From positions 124,001 to 188,000 of the forward strand of contig NZ_JAHXBG010000020.1 in NCBI RefSeq assembly GCF_020103725.1: 64,000 nucleotides of DNA, given 5' to 3'. Shown here one piece after another: positions 15,770-24,025 of the stretch. The notes beneath the pieces were generated by a model. It was given only the letters and a program-made list of their open reading frames with translations, did not search any database and had not been told where the DNA came from. How positions within the stretch are numbered: the first letter of the stretch is position 1; each line of letters opens with the position of its first letter. Source of the stretch: Hyalangium gracile (lineage in GTDB: Bacteria > Myxococcota > Myxococcia > Myxococcales > Myxococcaceae). Position numbers and translations under genes: made by a program.

Positions 15770-16711
15770 ATGCACGCGACTGTGGGACTCCTGGTGGGGC
15801 TGTGGGCCCTCTCCGCCCTTGCGGGCGAGGCAGGCCCATCCGAGCCTCCGGTCGCTGCCACGCAGCCTCCCTCCGCTGAAGCTGCTCCGCCCGCGCCCGC
15901 GTCTCCGACGAGCGCCTCAGCCACTGCCATCCACCCGGACGAGAAGCCGCGGCTGCTGGTGGCGGACCTCGCCGCGCAGGGCGTCTCCGCGGAGGAGGCC
16001 GCGGCGCTCACCGACGCGCTCGTGCAGACGCTCAGTCAGCGCGGGCTCTTCCAGGTCATCTCCCGCAGGGACGTGCAGACGGTGCTGAGCACCGAGCGAC
16101 AGCGGCAGATGCTGGGCGCCTGTGACGAGGATCCGACCCGCTGCGCGACGGACGTGGGCACGCTGCTGCAGGTGCGCTACGTGATGACGGGCTCGCTGTC
16201 GCGGCTGGGCTCCACCTACGAGCTGGCGCTGCAGATGCTGGACACGGTGAAGGCCCGGCCCGTGGGGCGCAGCACGCGCCTGGCGAAGAAGGTGGAGACG
16301 CTGCGCGAGCTGGTGCCATGGGCCGCGGCGGAAGCGAGCGGCTCTCCGCTTCCACCGCCCGCCTCGCGGGTGCTGCCCTACTCGCTGCTGGCCGGAGGCG
16401 GCGCGGCGTTGGTGGGCGGCGGCGTCTACGGGCTGATCGCCCTGTCCCGGCAGAAGGTGCTCAACGACGAGCTGTGCCCGGCCCGGGACGAGGCGGGCCA
16501 GTGCACGCCCACCCACCTGCGCGAGCTCTCCTACTACCAGCAGCAGAACGACAAGCTGGGCCGGGACAAGACGGTGTCGCTGGCGCTGATGGGCGTGGGG
16601 GCGGCGCTCGTCGGCCTGGGGCTGTGGCGCATGCCCCCGCCCGAGGGCGGCCCCCGGGTGGCGCTGGTGCCCACGGGCCAGGGCATGGCCGTGGTGGGAG
16701 TGCTGCCATGA
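15770..16711 (+). CDS. Exported protein with CsgG/FlgO-like domain and two membrane segments
   Basis: The 313-residue protein has a signal peptide (1-18) and a Pro/Ala linker. A domain at about 60-170 matches the alpha/beta fold of TolB-N/CsgG/FlgO-like proteins (PRLLVADLAAQGVS, LFQVISRRDVQTVL, VRYVMTGSLSRL, LALQMLD). Two hydrophobic stretches, at about 205-225 and 272-290, probably span the inner membrane. Such domains often accompany secretion or envelope complexes. The ATG at 15770 follows a GGAGGGAGGGG ribosome site. Its stop overlaps the next start (ATGA at 16708-16711), so the two products are probably made together and may interact. Confidence 0.78.
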   Translation: MHATVGLLVGLWALSALAGEAGPSEPPVAATQPPSAEAAPPAPASPTSASATAIHPDEKPRLLVADLAAQGVSAEEAAALTDALVQTLSQRGLFQVISRRDVQTVLSTERQRQMLGACDEDPTRCATDVGTLLQVRYVMTGSLSRLGSTYELALQMLDTVKARPVGRSTRLAKKVETLRELVPWAAAEASGSPLPPPASRVLPYSLLAGGGAALVGGGVYGLIALSRQKVLNDELCPARDEAGQCTPTHLRELSYYQQQNDKLGRDKTVSLALMGVGAALVGLGLWRMPPPEGGPRVALVPTGQGMAVVGVLP

Positions 16712-19236
16712 GCGCGCGCCGGGGAGTGGTGGCGCTGGGCTCGGCCGTGGTGGCGCTGGGCGTCTGGGCTGCGTGCTCGGGGGGCCTGAAGCTGGAGGAG
16801 GGCAATGCCTTCCCCTGCAGGTTCCAGGTGGCTGACGAGCTTCGCGACGCGCAGTGCCCCCAGGACTGGCGGTGCGGCATCGACGGCCTGTGTCACGAGA
16901 CGCTGCCCGAGCAGACCTCGGACGTGGCGGTGCCCACCTTCGCGCCCGAGCGTCGCTTCCCGAAGCTGCTCTCGGGCGAGGCGCGCTACGTCTCGGCGGA
17001 GGAGCAAGGGCCGATTGCCCTGACGAAGTACACGGACGGGGGAGTGGTCGTCGCCAGCAACGCGTTCGCGCAGGCCCTTCCGGTGCTGGCTCGGGGCGGC
17101 GCCACCACGTGGGCCGGCAACTCCGTCGCGATGATGGAGGCGCCTGTCACGGCCTCCAGCCCGGTGACGCTGTTCCGGATCCAGCGGGATCCCGTGTCCA
17201 ACGCCGCCTCATTCACCTCTCCTCGGCCCATCATGGAGCAGGGGCAGAACCTCACCGGAGTCCGAGCGATGAGAGCGGCCTCCGTGAAGCTGTCCACCAG
17301 GCCTGGCGACACCCAGGACATGCTGCTGTTGCTGCAAGGCGCGGACAATGCGGGGGAGGTGGATCCGAGCACGGCGGTCTTCAGGCCCTTCCCCAAGCAG
17401 TTCTCCTCCCTGGGAGATGGGGGCCTCATCCCCTGCAACGCCGGGCCGTGCGGAGACGTGCGCGGCGCCTACCTGGAGGCGCGTCCGGTTCCCAGCATGT
17501 TCCTGGTCTCGCCCCCGAGGGATGGCGGCGCTCCGGCGGCATCGCCGCAGCTGGTGCCCGTGGTGGCCACCTCGCAGTACTTCCTCTGGCGCTCGCAGCC
17601 GCCGGAGGCCGCGCCGCCCGGGGAGCGGTGGCAGATCCTCAACCCGGACGATCCCATCGCGCAGCCGGATCCGAGCGGCAACGTCGAGGCCGCGGCACGC
17701 TGGGTGCTGCGCCACAGCGACAAGCTGGGAGTCTGGGCCTTGCGGCGCTTCGTCCAGGGCCAGGCGGTGCTGAGCACCTGGGTGCTCTCGCGCTCGCCGC
17801 AGCGCCCGCAGGAGCCGCGCCTGGAGCGCCTCTGGGATGACTGCAGCCCGTGCGCCCGGGACTCCCTGGTGGCCTTCACGCCCGTGGCCGATGGCGCGCT
17901 GGGGGTCGAGGTGCTGTGCGAGTCCGGCAACGGCGCGCGGAGCCTGTTCCGCATCGTGGGCGCGTCCGTCGTCTCGCCCACCGACACGTGCCTGCGCCAG
18001 GCGCTGGAGGCACCGCTGGAGCTGTCGGAGGTGGCCAGCGTACCGGGTGTGTCCACCACCCCCGCCAGCCGGGAGGTGGTGGCCGATCAGTCCATCGGCT
18101 ATCGGCTCACGCTGGGAGGCAAGCACGGCCAGGTCTGGCGGGGCACCTCCCTGAGCCAGCTCCGGCCGATGTTCCTGGATCGCACGCCCCTGGCGGTGGA
18201 GGTGCTCCCCGCCACGCGGCAGCACCCGACGTCGCTCATCACCTTCACGCCGGGCCTCTTCGCGATCCAGCCGCCGACGCCGCCCCAGCAGGCGGACAGC
18301 ACGGGGCTGTCGGTGGTGATGCCCATGAGGCGAGCGGAGGATGGCGGGTCCGGGGAGCTGGTGCAGCAGGAAGTCCTGGGCGGCGTGGTGGAGGGAACGC
18401 CGGGCTGGTTCCTGCTCGAGGCGGGGCAGCTCGCCCAGGTGAGCCAGGATGACACCCAGCTGACGCCCTCGCTGAGCACCGCCTATGGGCCGCGGCTGCT
18501 GAGCCCCTCGGGTGAGAGCGCGCAGGGGCCCTTCCGGGGCACGGGGGTGCGCATGCCGAGCGACGCGGGCGTCTCCCTCGTGCTCGCCGCGGACGATCAG
18601 CTCTACTACACGGAGCTGGGTGAGGTGGACCTCGTCGCGGAGCCGGAGCTGGCCGAGACGCTCAGTCCCCGGCTCACGCCCGAGTCGAACTTCCCGGTGC
18701 TCTCGCTGGCGCGGGACCGGACCGTGAGCCTGGAGGCCACGCAGGCGGGAGCCCAGCGGGTACGCGGGTGGGCCGTCACCAGCCGGAGCGCCTTCGAGTT
18801 CTGGCAGGAGGCGGACACGCTCGCGTGGAAGCTGAAGGCGCTGGAGCTCAGTGGCCGCGAGCCGGTGGAGGTCTGGAGCCGCGAGGCCGGCGGCAACGGC
18901 TACGGGCGGCTGGGCCTCCGGGACGGCCAGGTGCTGCGGCTGCCCCAGGGCGTCCCGCTCACTCAGGCCCTGCCCCAGGTGGACCGGGTGGTGGACTACG
19001 CCACCCTGGACGGCTGGCCCATCGCGCTGGGAGAGCAGGCGGTGTACCGGGTCGTCCCGCTGGCGGCGGGAGAGACGGGGCTGCCAGGGTGGCAGGCCCT
19101 GACGCTGCCCCCGGAGCTCGACAGCCAGGCGCTGAAGGGGGCCCGCATCTTCGTCGTGAGGGAGAACAACCGCTCGGTGCTCTACCTGTTCACGCGGACC
19201 GGGTTCGTCTATCAGCTGGGCAGGGGAGCAGGTTGA
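16708..19236 (+). CDS. Large hypothetical lipoprotein
   Basis: The 842-residue product begins with a lipoprotein signal peptide (VWAACSGG, Cys about 23). A small Cys-rich segment follows (about 37-62, with CPQDWRCGIDGLC), a module I associate with myxobacterial surface proteins. The long remainder alternates beta strands with Asp/Gly/Trp turns and could be a beta-propeller-like receptor domain. No catalytic motif is visible. It is translationally coupled to the CsgG/FlgO-like gene upstream, suggesting a cell-envelope assembly. recF follows 75 bp downstream on the same strand, possibly as part of the same transcript. Confidence 0.75.
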   Translation: MSARRGVVALGSAVVALGVWAACSGGLKLEEGNAFPCRFQVADELRDAQCPQDWRCGIDGLCHETLPEQTSDVAVPTFAPERRFPKLLSGEARYVSAEEQGPIALTKYTDGGVVVASNAFAQALPVLARGGATTWAGNSVAMMEAPVTASSPVTLFRIQRDPVSNAASFTSPRPIMEQGQNLTGVRAMRAASVKLSTRPGDTQDMLLLLQGADNAGEVDPSTAVFRPFPKQFSSLGDGGLIPCNAGPCGDVRGAYLEARPVPSMFLVSPPRDGGAPAASPQLVPVVATSQYFLWRSQPPEAAPPGERWQILNPDDPIAQPDPSGNVEAAARWVLRHSDKLGVWALRRFVQGQAVLSTWVLSRSPQRPQEPRLERLWDDCSPCARDSLVAFTPVADGALGVEVLCESGNGARSLFRIVGASVVSPTDTCLRQALEAPLELSEVASVPGVSTTPASREVVADQSIGYRLTLGGKHGQVWRGTSLSQLRPMFLDRTPLAVEVLPATRQHPTSLITFTPGLFAIQPPTPPQQADSTGLSVVMPMRRAEDGGSGELVQQEVLGGVVEGTPGWFLLEAGQLAQVSQDDTQLTPSLSTAYGPRLLSPSGESAQGPFRGTGVRMPSDAGVSLVLAADDQLYYTELGEVDLVAEPELAETLSPRLTPESNFPVLSLARDRTVSLEATQAGAQRVRGWAVTSRSAFEFWQEADTLAWKLKALELSGREPVEVWSREAGGNGYGRLGLRDGQVLRLPQGVPLTQALPQVDRVVDYATLDGWPIALGEQAVYRVVPLAAGETGLPGWQALTLPPELDSQALKGARIFVVRENNRSVLYLFTRTGFVYQLGRGAG

Positions 19237-19311
19237 GCCCCCGCCGCCACCCCGAGGGCGTTAGGGTGTGGAGGTTCTTCCATCCTCGCCAGGGAGTTTG
19301 AGCCTCACACC

Positions 19312-20445
19312 GTGCGCCTGCTCGCGCTCCAAGTCCAAGACTTCCGCAACCTGCCCCAGGTCTCCCTGGCGCCGAGCCCCCACGCCACCATCGCGGTGGG
19401 GCAGAACGGCCAGGGGAAGACGAACCTGCTGGAGGCCCTGTACTTCCTCGCCACGCTCAAGCCGCTGCGCGCCGGACGGCTCGCGGAGCTGGTGCGCTGG
19501 GGCACGCAGGGGGCTCGGGTGACGGGCCGCTTCCTCCTCAAGGGCGCGGAGCGGGAGATCTCCGTCGAGGTGTCCGGCGGCGTGCGGCAGTCCTTCGTGG
19601 ACGGAAAGAAGGCCGCCAGCCTGGAGGAGTACTTCGGCGGCGTCTCCGTGGTGGCCTTCACGCCGGATGACCTGGAGGTGGTGAAGGGCGGGCCGGACGC
19701 GCGGCGTACCTTCCTGGACCGGGCGGTGTTCAACCGCTTCCCCGCCTTCCTCAAGGAGAGCCGGGACTACTCGCGCGCGCTGAAGAACCGCAACCGGCTG
19801 CTGCGCGAGGGGCCCGCGGCCGACCCCGCGTACCTGGACGCGTACGACGAGACGCTCGCGCGCGCCGGGGCCCGGGTGTACGTGCGGCGCCGGGCGCTGA
19901 TGGCGGAGCTGGCGCCTCGGGCCCAGGCCACCTTCGCCTCCATCGGCCGCACGCCGGATCCGGCCGCGTACGGCTACCACCCCTCGCACCTGGGGCAGGA
20001 CTTCGCCGAGGCGGACGAGCCGCGACTGGCCGACGCGCTGCTGGAGGCGCTGGCGGGGCGGCGGCGGAGGGACCTGGAGCGAGGCTTCACCTCGGTGGGG
20101 CCGCACGTGGATGACGTGACGGTGACGCTGGGCGGGCGCAGCGCCCGCGCCTACGCGAGCCAGGGCCAGCAGCGCGCGCTGGTGCTCGGGTGGAAGATCG
20201 CCGAGATCGAGAACCTGCACGGCGCGATGGGCTTCCTGCCGCTGCTGCTCTTGGATGACGTGTCCAGCGAGCTGGATCCGGAGCGCAACGCGTACCTCAT
20301 GAGCTACCTGGCCCAGAGTGGCGCGCAGGTGTTCCTCACCACCACGGATGCCTCGCTGGTGCGCGGCGCGGCGGCGGCGGACACGCTGTGGATGGACGTG
20401 CACGGGGGCCAGGTGACACCCCGGCCCGTGGAGGCCGCCGGCTGA
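19312..20445 (+). CDS. recF: DNA recombination and repair protein RecF
   Basis: The 377-residue protein is a RecF ATPase that helps load RecA at single-strand gaps. It has the Walker A GQNGQGKT at 30-37, the RecF-specific FTPDDLEVVKGGPDARR segment near 122-138, an ABC-type signature SQGQQRALVL near 283-292 and the Walker B/D-loop LLLLDDVSSELD at about 310-321. Length is typical. The GTG at 19312 starts the conserved first strand (LLALQVQDFRNL). The nearest AGGGAG is about 15 nt upstream, so initiation may be weak. A TPR lipoprotein gene follows after 42 bp. Confidence 0.95.
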   Translation: MRLLALQVQDFRNLPQVSLAPSPHATIAVGQNGQGKTNLLEALYFLATLKPLRAGRLAELVRWGTQGARVTGRFLLKGAEREISVEVSGGVRQSFVDGKKAASLEEYFGGVSVVAFTPDDLEVVKGGPDARRTFLDRAVFNRFPAFLKESRDYSRALKNRNRLLREGPAADPAYLDAYDETLARAGARVYVRRRALMAELAPRAQATFASIGRTPDPAAYGYHPSHLGQDFAEADEPRLADALLEALAGRRRRDLERGFTSVGPHVDDVTVTLGGRSARAYASQGQQRALVLGWKIAEIENLHGAMGFLPLLLLDDVSSELDPERNAYLMSYLAQSGAQVFLTTTDASLVRGAAAADTLWMDVHGGQVTPRPVEAAG

Positions 20446-20449
20446 GCGG

Positions 20450-20479
20450 ATGCCAGGAAGCACGGAACCGTTCTACAGT
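20450..20479 (+). promoter_or_regulatory. Candidate promoter of the TPR lipoprotein gene
   Basis: ATGCCA (20450-20455) and TACAGT (20474-20479) are 18 nt apart. The -10 ends 8 nt before the ATG and there is no ribosome site, which predicts a leaderless transcript. Confidence 0.5.
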
Positions 20480-20487
20480 CGCGCGCC

Positions 20488-21222
20488 ATGCGCCGCCTGC
20501 TCCTGCTCTCCGCCGTGCTCCTCGGCAGCTCGTGTCTGCCGCGCTCCACCATCTCCCCCGTGGCCAGCCAGCACAATGACGCGTGCACGCTGGCCCTGGA
20601 TGCCGGGGACTGCAAGGCGGCCACGGCCCACTGCGACCACGCGCTCGAGTTCAACCCGGACTACCCCGAGGCCATCGCCAACAAGGGGCTCATCGCCTGG
20701 AAGTGCGACCACGACACGAAGGCCGCGCGCGAGTACTTCATCCGCGCGCTGCGCCTGGAGAACAACCTCGCCCAGGCCTACAACAACCTCGGCGTGCTCG
20801 AGATGGAGGAGAAGGAGTACGCCTCCGCGGCCAAGCGCTTCCTCCGCGCGCTGGAGGTGAACCCGGACTACCTCGAGGCGCGCTTCAACCTGGCGCGCAC
20901 CTACCAGGCCCTGGGCAAGGCGGAGGACGCGGAGAAGCACCTGCGGCAGCTGCTCGCGACGAGCCCGGCCATCGCGGACGCCCAGAACCTGCTGGGCATC
21001 CTGCGGCTGGAGGCGGGGGACATGGACGAGGCCCTCACCCGCTTCGATGCCGCCGTGCTCCTGGTGCCCGACCACCCGGACTACCACTTCAACCGCGGGG
21101 TGGCCTACGCGAAGGCGGGCCGGCTCGACGAGGCCAAGGAGGACTTCCGCTCCTGCCTCACCCTTCAGCCGGAGCACGTCGGCTGCCGGCACAACCTGGA
21201 CCTGCTGCTCAAGGGACCGTGA
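20488..21222 (+). CDS. TPR-repeat lipoprotein
   Basis: The 244-residue product has a lipoprotein signal peptide (lipobox LGSSC, Cys about 16) and about five to six tetratricopeptide repeats from residue 35 to the end, recognisable by A-Y-N-N-LG, A-R-F-N-LA and Y-H-F-N-RG helices at 34-residue spacing. The architecture is that of PilF/Tgl-type outer-membrane pilotins, which help secretin assembly, but no pilus gene is nearby, so that role is only possible. Four cysteines (about 32-80) could form disulfides. The start lies 8 nt after a promoter-like TACAGT. Confidence 0.82.
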   Translation: MRRLLLLSAVLLGSSCLPRSTISPVASQHNDACTLALDAGDCKAATAHCDHALEFNPDYPEAIANKGLIAWKCDHDTKAAREYFIRALRLENNLAQAYNNLGVLEMEEKEYASAAKRFLRALEVNPDYLEARFNLARTYQALGKAEDAEKHLRQLLATSPAIADAQNLLGILRLEAGDMDEALTRFDAAVLLVPDHPDYHFNRGVAYAKAGRLDEAKEDFRSCLTLQPEHVGCRHNLDLLLKGP

Positions 21223-21255
21223 AGCCCCGCTCCTCCACGGGCCCGCGCGCGGGGG

Positions 21256-21639
21256 CTACGTCCGGTGCGCGCGCCGAGGCCAGTGCAGGCGCCACCGGCC
21301 GCGCTGGTGGTGGGGCAGCTGCTCCGGGGTGACGTGACCGAAGTAGGCGAAGCGGAACTCGGCCCAGAGCACCACGTAGGCGACCGAGAAGAGGAAGGTG
21401 CCCAGCACCATCCACCACATCACCCCGGCGATGAGGCCCCCCACGGCGGCCACCAGGAGCAGCGCTCCGAGGATGAGCGACACGTCGCGCAGACGCTTCG
21501 ACTCGCTGAAGGCCATGCCCATGGAGACCAGGGCCAGGGCGAGCAGGAACCACGCCAGTCCGAACGCCGAACGGACATACAAGCCTGCGATCGACAGCAA
21601 GAAGAGGCCAAAGCCGAAGAGGGCCAATGCTCCGTCCAT
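21256..21639 (-). CDS. Small inner-membrane protein
   Basis: The 127-residue product has four hydrophobic segments (about 5-25, 27-43, 55-75 and 77-100) and a basic C-terminal tail rich in His/Arg/Trp. No family is recognised. The ATG at 21639 is set by a strong AGGAGG ribosome site. An in-frame extension upstream does not look coding. It is convergent with the TPR lipoprotein (33-bp gap). Confidence 0.72.
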   Translation of the reverse strand: MDGALALFGFGLFLLSIAGLYVRSAFGLAWFLLALALVSMGMAFSESKRLRDVSLILGALLLVAAVGGLIAGVMWWMVLGTFLFSVAYVVLWAEFRFAYFGHVTPEQLPHHQRGRWRLHWPRRAHRT

Positions 21640-21655
21640 GGGATTTTCCTCCTGA

Positions 21656-21873
21656 AGCGTCCACCCTGGAACATCGGCACTGCCCGAGGCCGGGGCACGG
21701 CGCGGGCGAGCGCATGCCGCCGCCTGCCTGGGGAGCGGCGTGGCCGAGGCGTGGCGGGCGCTGGGCGATCCGGTGCGCGAGGCCCAGGCCCTGAAGGACT
21801 TCCTCCAAGCGCACCCGGACTCCCTGCTCGCCGAGTCCGCGGGGTGCCGGCTGAAAGAGCTGTCTCCACCCGC
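21656..21873 (+). pseudogene. Remnant of a TPR/FecR-type protein tail
   Basis: One frame reads GVAEAWRALGDPVREAQA, then LKDFLQAHPDSLLAESA and RLKEL. This resembles the last TPR-like helices of larger myxobacterial proteins, but there is no start, no upstream domain and a quick stop. I see it as a decayed gene fragment. The rest of the 21640-21956 gap ends in an AT-rich patch (about 21893-21950) that may hold the promoter of the PI-PLC gene. Confidence 0.35.
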
Positions 21874-21956
21874 GCCGTCGCTGTCTCGTAGGGCCAATCA
21901 ACCTGATTTTCAAGCTTCCCATCCCATTCCATGAAAAATAGGAAGCGCTGAAATCC

Positions 21957-23492
21957 ATGCGCTGGGCCGAGGGCCCATGGGAGGAAGCCGTGCACGACAC
22001 CTCGAAGAACCCGCGGTGGCTCGCAGTGGAATGGGGCTCCGCGATCGCCCGCCCGCATGTGCTGGCGTGGTTGCTGATGGCGCTGTTCCTCGTGGGCCCT
22101 GGGGAGGCCGCGGCGGATGGGCGCTACTACAGCGACTCGGACACCATCGAGACCCAGCACACCGAGTGGATGAGCTGGATTCCCAACGCGACGAACCTCG
22201 CGGCCCTCTCCATTCCGGGCACTCACGACACGATGTCGTTCCATGGCGGCAGCCTGGTGCAGACCCAGTCGCTGCCGCTGCGCACGCAGCTCGACGCGGG
22301 CATCCGGGCGCTGGACATCCGGTGCCGCCACATCGGCGACCGGTTCGCCATCCACCATGGCTCGGTGTACCAGCACGCCAACTTCGATGACGTGCTGCGG
22401 ACCACCATCCAGTTCCTGAAGGACCACCCCTCCGAGACCGTGCTGATGAAGGTGAAGGAGGAGTACGACGCGGAGGGGAACACGCGCTCGTTCGAGGAGA
22501 CCTTCGCGTGGTACCAGTCTCAGACGGCCTACAAGAACTTCATCTGGACGGGCACCACGCTTCCCACGCTCGAGCAGGTGCGGGGGAAGATCGTCATCGT
22601 GCAGGCCTTTGGCGGGGGTTCGTACGGGGTGAGGTGGCCCTCGGATGGGTCGAATGCCAGCTTCGACGTCCAGGATGAGTGGGAGGTGACCTGGCTCTGG
22701 GACATCCCCACCAAGTGGGAGCGGATCCTGGCGCAGTTCGAGAAGACGAAGAGCGGCTCGGCGTCGGTGATGTACGTGAACTTCCTGAGCGGCTCGTCCT
22801 CGACGGGCGGGGTTCACCCGTACACGGTGGCCAGCGGCGAGGGGTCCGTGTACCGGGGCATGAATGATCAGGCGCTCGAGTACCTGATGGCGGGCAACAT
22901 GCAGCGCACGGGCATGGTGATGATGGACTTCCCGGGGGCGGGGCTGATCGACGCCATCATCGCGCACAACTTCCGCCTGGTGCCCGTGAGCGTGCTGCCC
23001 CAGAGCGACTTCGACTTCATCTTCAAGAACGTCTCCTACTCGTTCGTGGGCAACGCCCAGGAGCGCTGGAACCAGATGCGGACGTTCCTCTACAACGTGC
23101 TGCCGGGACGCATGTGGCAGTGGATGGCGCTCAAGAGTCGGGCGAGCCTCGCGAAGCACACCGAGGGCCTGTCCTCGCACTCGAGCGAGATCGACGGCTA
23201 CATGCATGCCGCCTACACCGTCCGGACGCTGAACACGGCGGTGAGCCAGAGCGCCCTGCAGGCCTTCGTCCTCACGCGCATCCCCTTGCTGACGGGAGAT
23301 GAGCCGATCCGCTCGATTCAGCTGTACACGCAGCTGGTGATGACCTACCCGAACCAGTCCTGGACCGTGGTCGTCAAGCGGGAGCCGGGTGGCCTGGACA
23401 ACTGGGCCTATGCCACCTACGGCTCCAACCCCGTCTACAAGATCCAGGTGGGGGACTACCTGTACGCCGTCTGGGGCTACGATCCGCGCTAG
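21957..23492 (+). CDS. Secreted phosphatidylinositol-specific phospholipase C-like protein
   Basis: The 511-residue protein has an N-terminal membrane/signal segment (about 33-52) after a charged extension. A PI-PLC X-type barrel (about 70-360) carries both catalytic histidines, His-90 in SIPGTHDTMS and His-134 in AIHHG, plus LDIR at 119-122. The C-terminal 140 residues form an extra domain rich in Tyr/Trp. Bacterial PI-PLCs cut phosphatidylinositol or GPI anchors outside the cell, which would suit predation or host-lipid degradation. The calcium ligands of eukaryotic PLC are not obvious, as expected for bacterial forms. AGGAAG about 10 nt ahead supports the ATG at 21957. Confidence 0.9.
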   Translation: MRWAEGPWEEAVHDTSKNPRWLAVEWGSAIARPHVLAWLLMALFLVGPGEAAADGRYYSDSDTIETQHTEWMSWIPNATNLAALSIPGTHDTMSFHGGSLVQTQSLPLRTQLDAGIRALDIRCRHIGDRFAIHHGSVYQHANFDDVLRTTIQFLKDHPSETVLMKVKEEYDAEGNTRSFEETFAWYQSQTAYKNFIWTGTTLPTLEQVRGKIVIVQAFGGGSYGVRWPSDGSNASFDVQDEWEVTWLWDIPTKWERILAQFEKTKSGSASVMYVNFLSGSSSTGGVHPYTVASGEGSVYRGMNDQALEYLMAGNMQRTGMVMMDFPGAGLIDAIIAHNFRLVPVSVLPQSDFDFIFKNVSYSFVGNAQERWNQMRTFLYNVLPGRMWQWMALKSRASLAKHTEGLSSHSSEIDGYMHAAYTVRTLNTAVSQSALQAFVLTRIPLLTGDEPIRSIQLYTQLVMTYPNQSWTVVVKREPGGLDNWAYATYGSNPVYKIQVGDYLYAVWGYDPR

Positions 23493-23550
23493 GCAGGTCC
23501 GAAGGAGTTCTTGCACCCTGGAGAGAGGCACTTGTTCCAGGGGAGCTGCC

Positions 23551-23690
23551 CAACCAGGGATGCGCCCTGTGCGTGGACCGGCAGTGAACTGGTATGACAA
23601 GCAGACCAGTTCGGACAAAGTGCGACCGGCAGGAGGGCGGACCGGACGCGGGGCGGACTCGGGCCCGGTGTCCGTTGCAAGTGGCGAAGC
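23551..23690 (+). repeat. Dispersed intergenic repeat, family A, locus 1
   Basis: Two inverted repeats are shared with loci at 47613 and 61040. One is CAGGG-N5-CCCTG (23555-23569). The other is AACTGGT/ACCAGTT around an 11-nt loop ATGACAAGCAG (23587-23611). A conserved tail follows (CGGCAGGAGGGCGGAC, then GCGGACTCGGG) and near the end CGTTGCAAG. The 5-nt loop of the first stem varies between loci while its arms are kept. Confidence 0.75.
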
Positions 23691-23745
23691 CTCTTCGAGA
23701 GTCGTGAAAGACTTCTTCGGACCTGCCTGGTCACCTGGGCCCACT

Positions 23746-23854
23746 GTCCTGGGAGCACAGGTCGCGGGCCCCTCGTCTCGGTGCGGGTCCCCCCGTCGCT
23801 GACGGGTCCTCCCGCACCGGCCGTCCCGCTCTCCCCCGGCTCACGGACTCCTAT
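23746..23854 (+). repeat. Structured intergenic repeat, family B, copy 2
   Basis: Aligns with copy 1 at 6690-6797. Outer arms GCGGG (23764-23768) and CCCGC (23825-23829). Middle arms CGGTGCGGG (23779-23787) and CCCGCACCG (23811-23819). Inner arms CCCGTC and GACGGG around GCT (23792-23806). Relative to copy 1, a G-C pair of the middle stem has become T-A on both sides. Confidence 0.65.
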
Positions 23855-24025
23855 CCAACAGAGCGGCATGACGGGCAATGACTCATCAGGCAGGCTGGAT
23901 GAGGGCGGAGCCAACCGCCTCCCGTGAGCCGAGGACGCGATGACGGGCAGACCCCCGACTCGCTCAGACCTGGGAACCTCGTGGGGCCCTGGCGTGTGGA
24001 GGGCTAGCTGTGGCCTGGGAATCAC

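Larger units (their letters stand above)
23493..24025. other. 533-bp convergent gap holding repeats A1 and B2
   Basis: No gene is supported between the PI-PLC and the lectin lipoprotein, which point towards each other. The gap carries a family-A repeat (about 23551-23690) and a family-B repeat (about 23746-23854). The last 170 bp (23855-24025) show nothing recognisable. At most other convergent junctions here the gap is under 35 bp. Confidence 0.75.

Noticed and set aside
19261-19266. TTAGGGT as a leaderless promoter of recF
   Set aside because: It lies about 45 nt before the GTG, far from the 6-9 nt spacing seen at the other sites.
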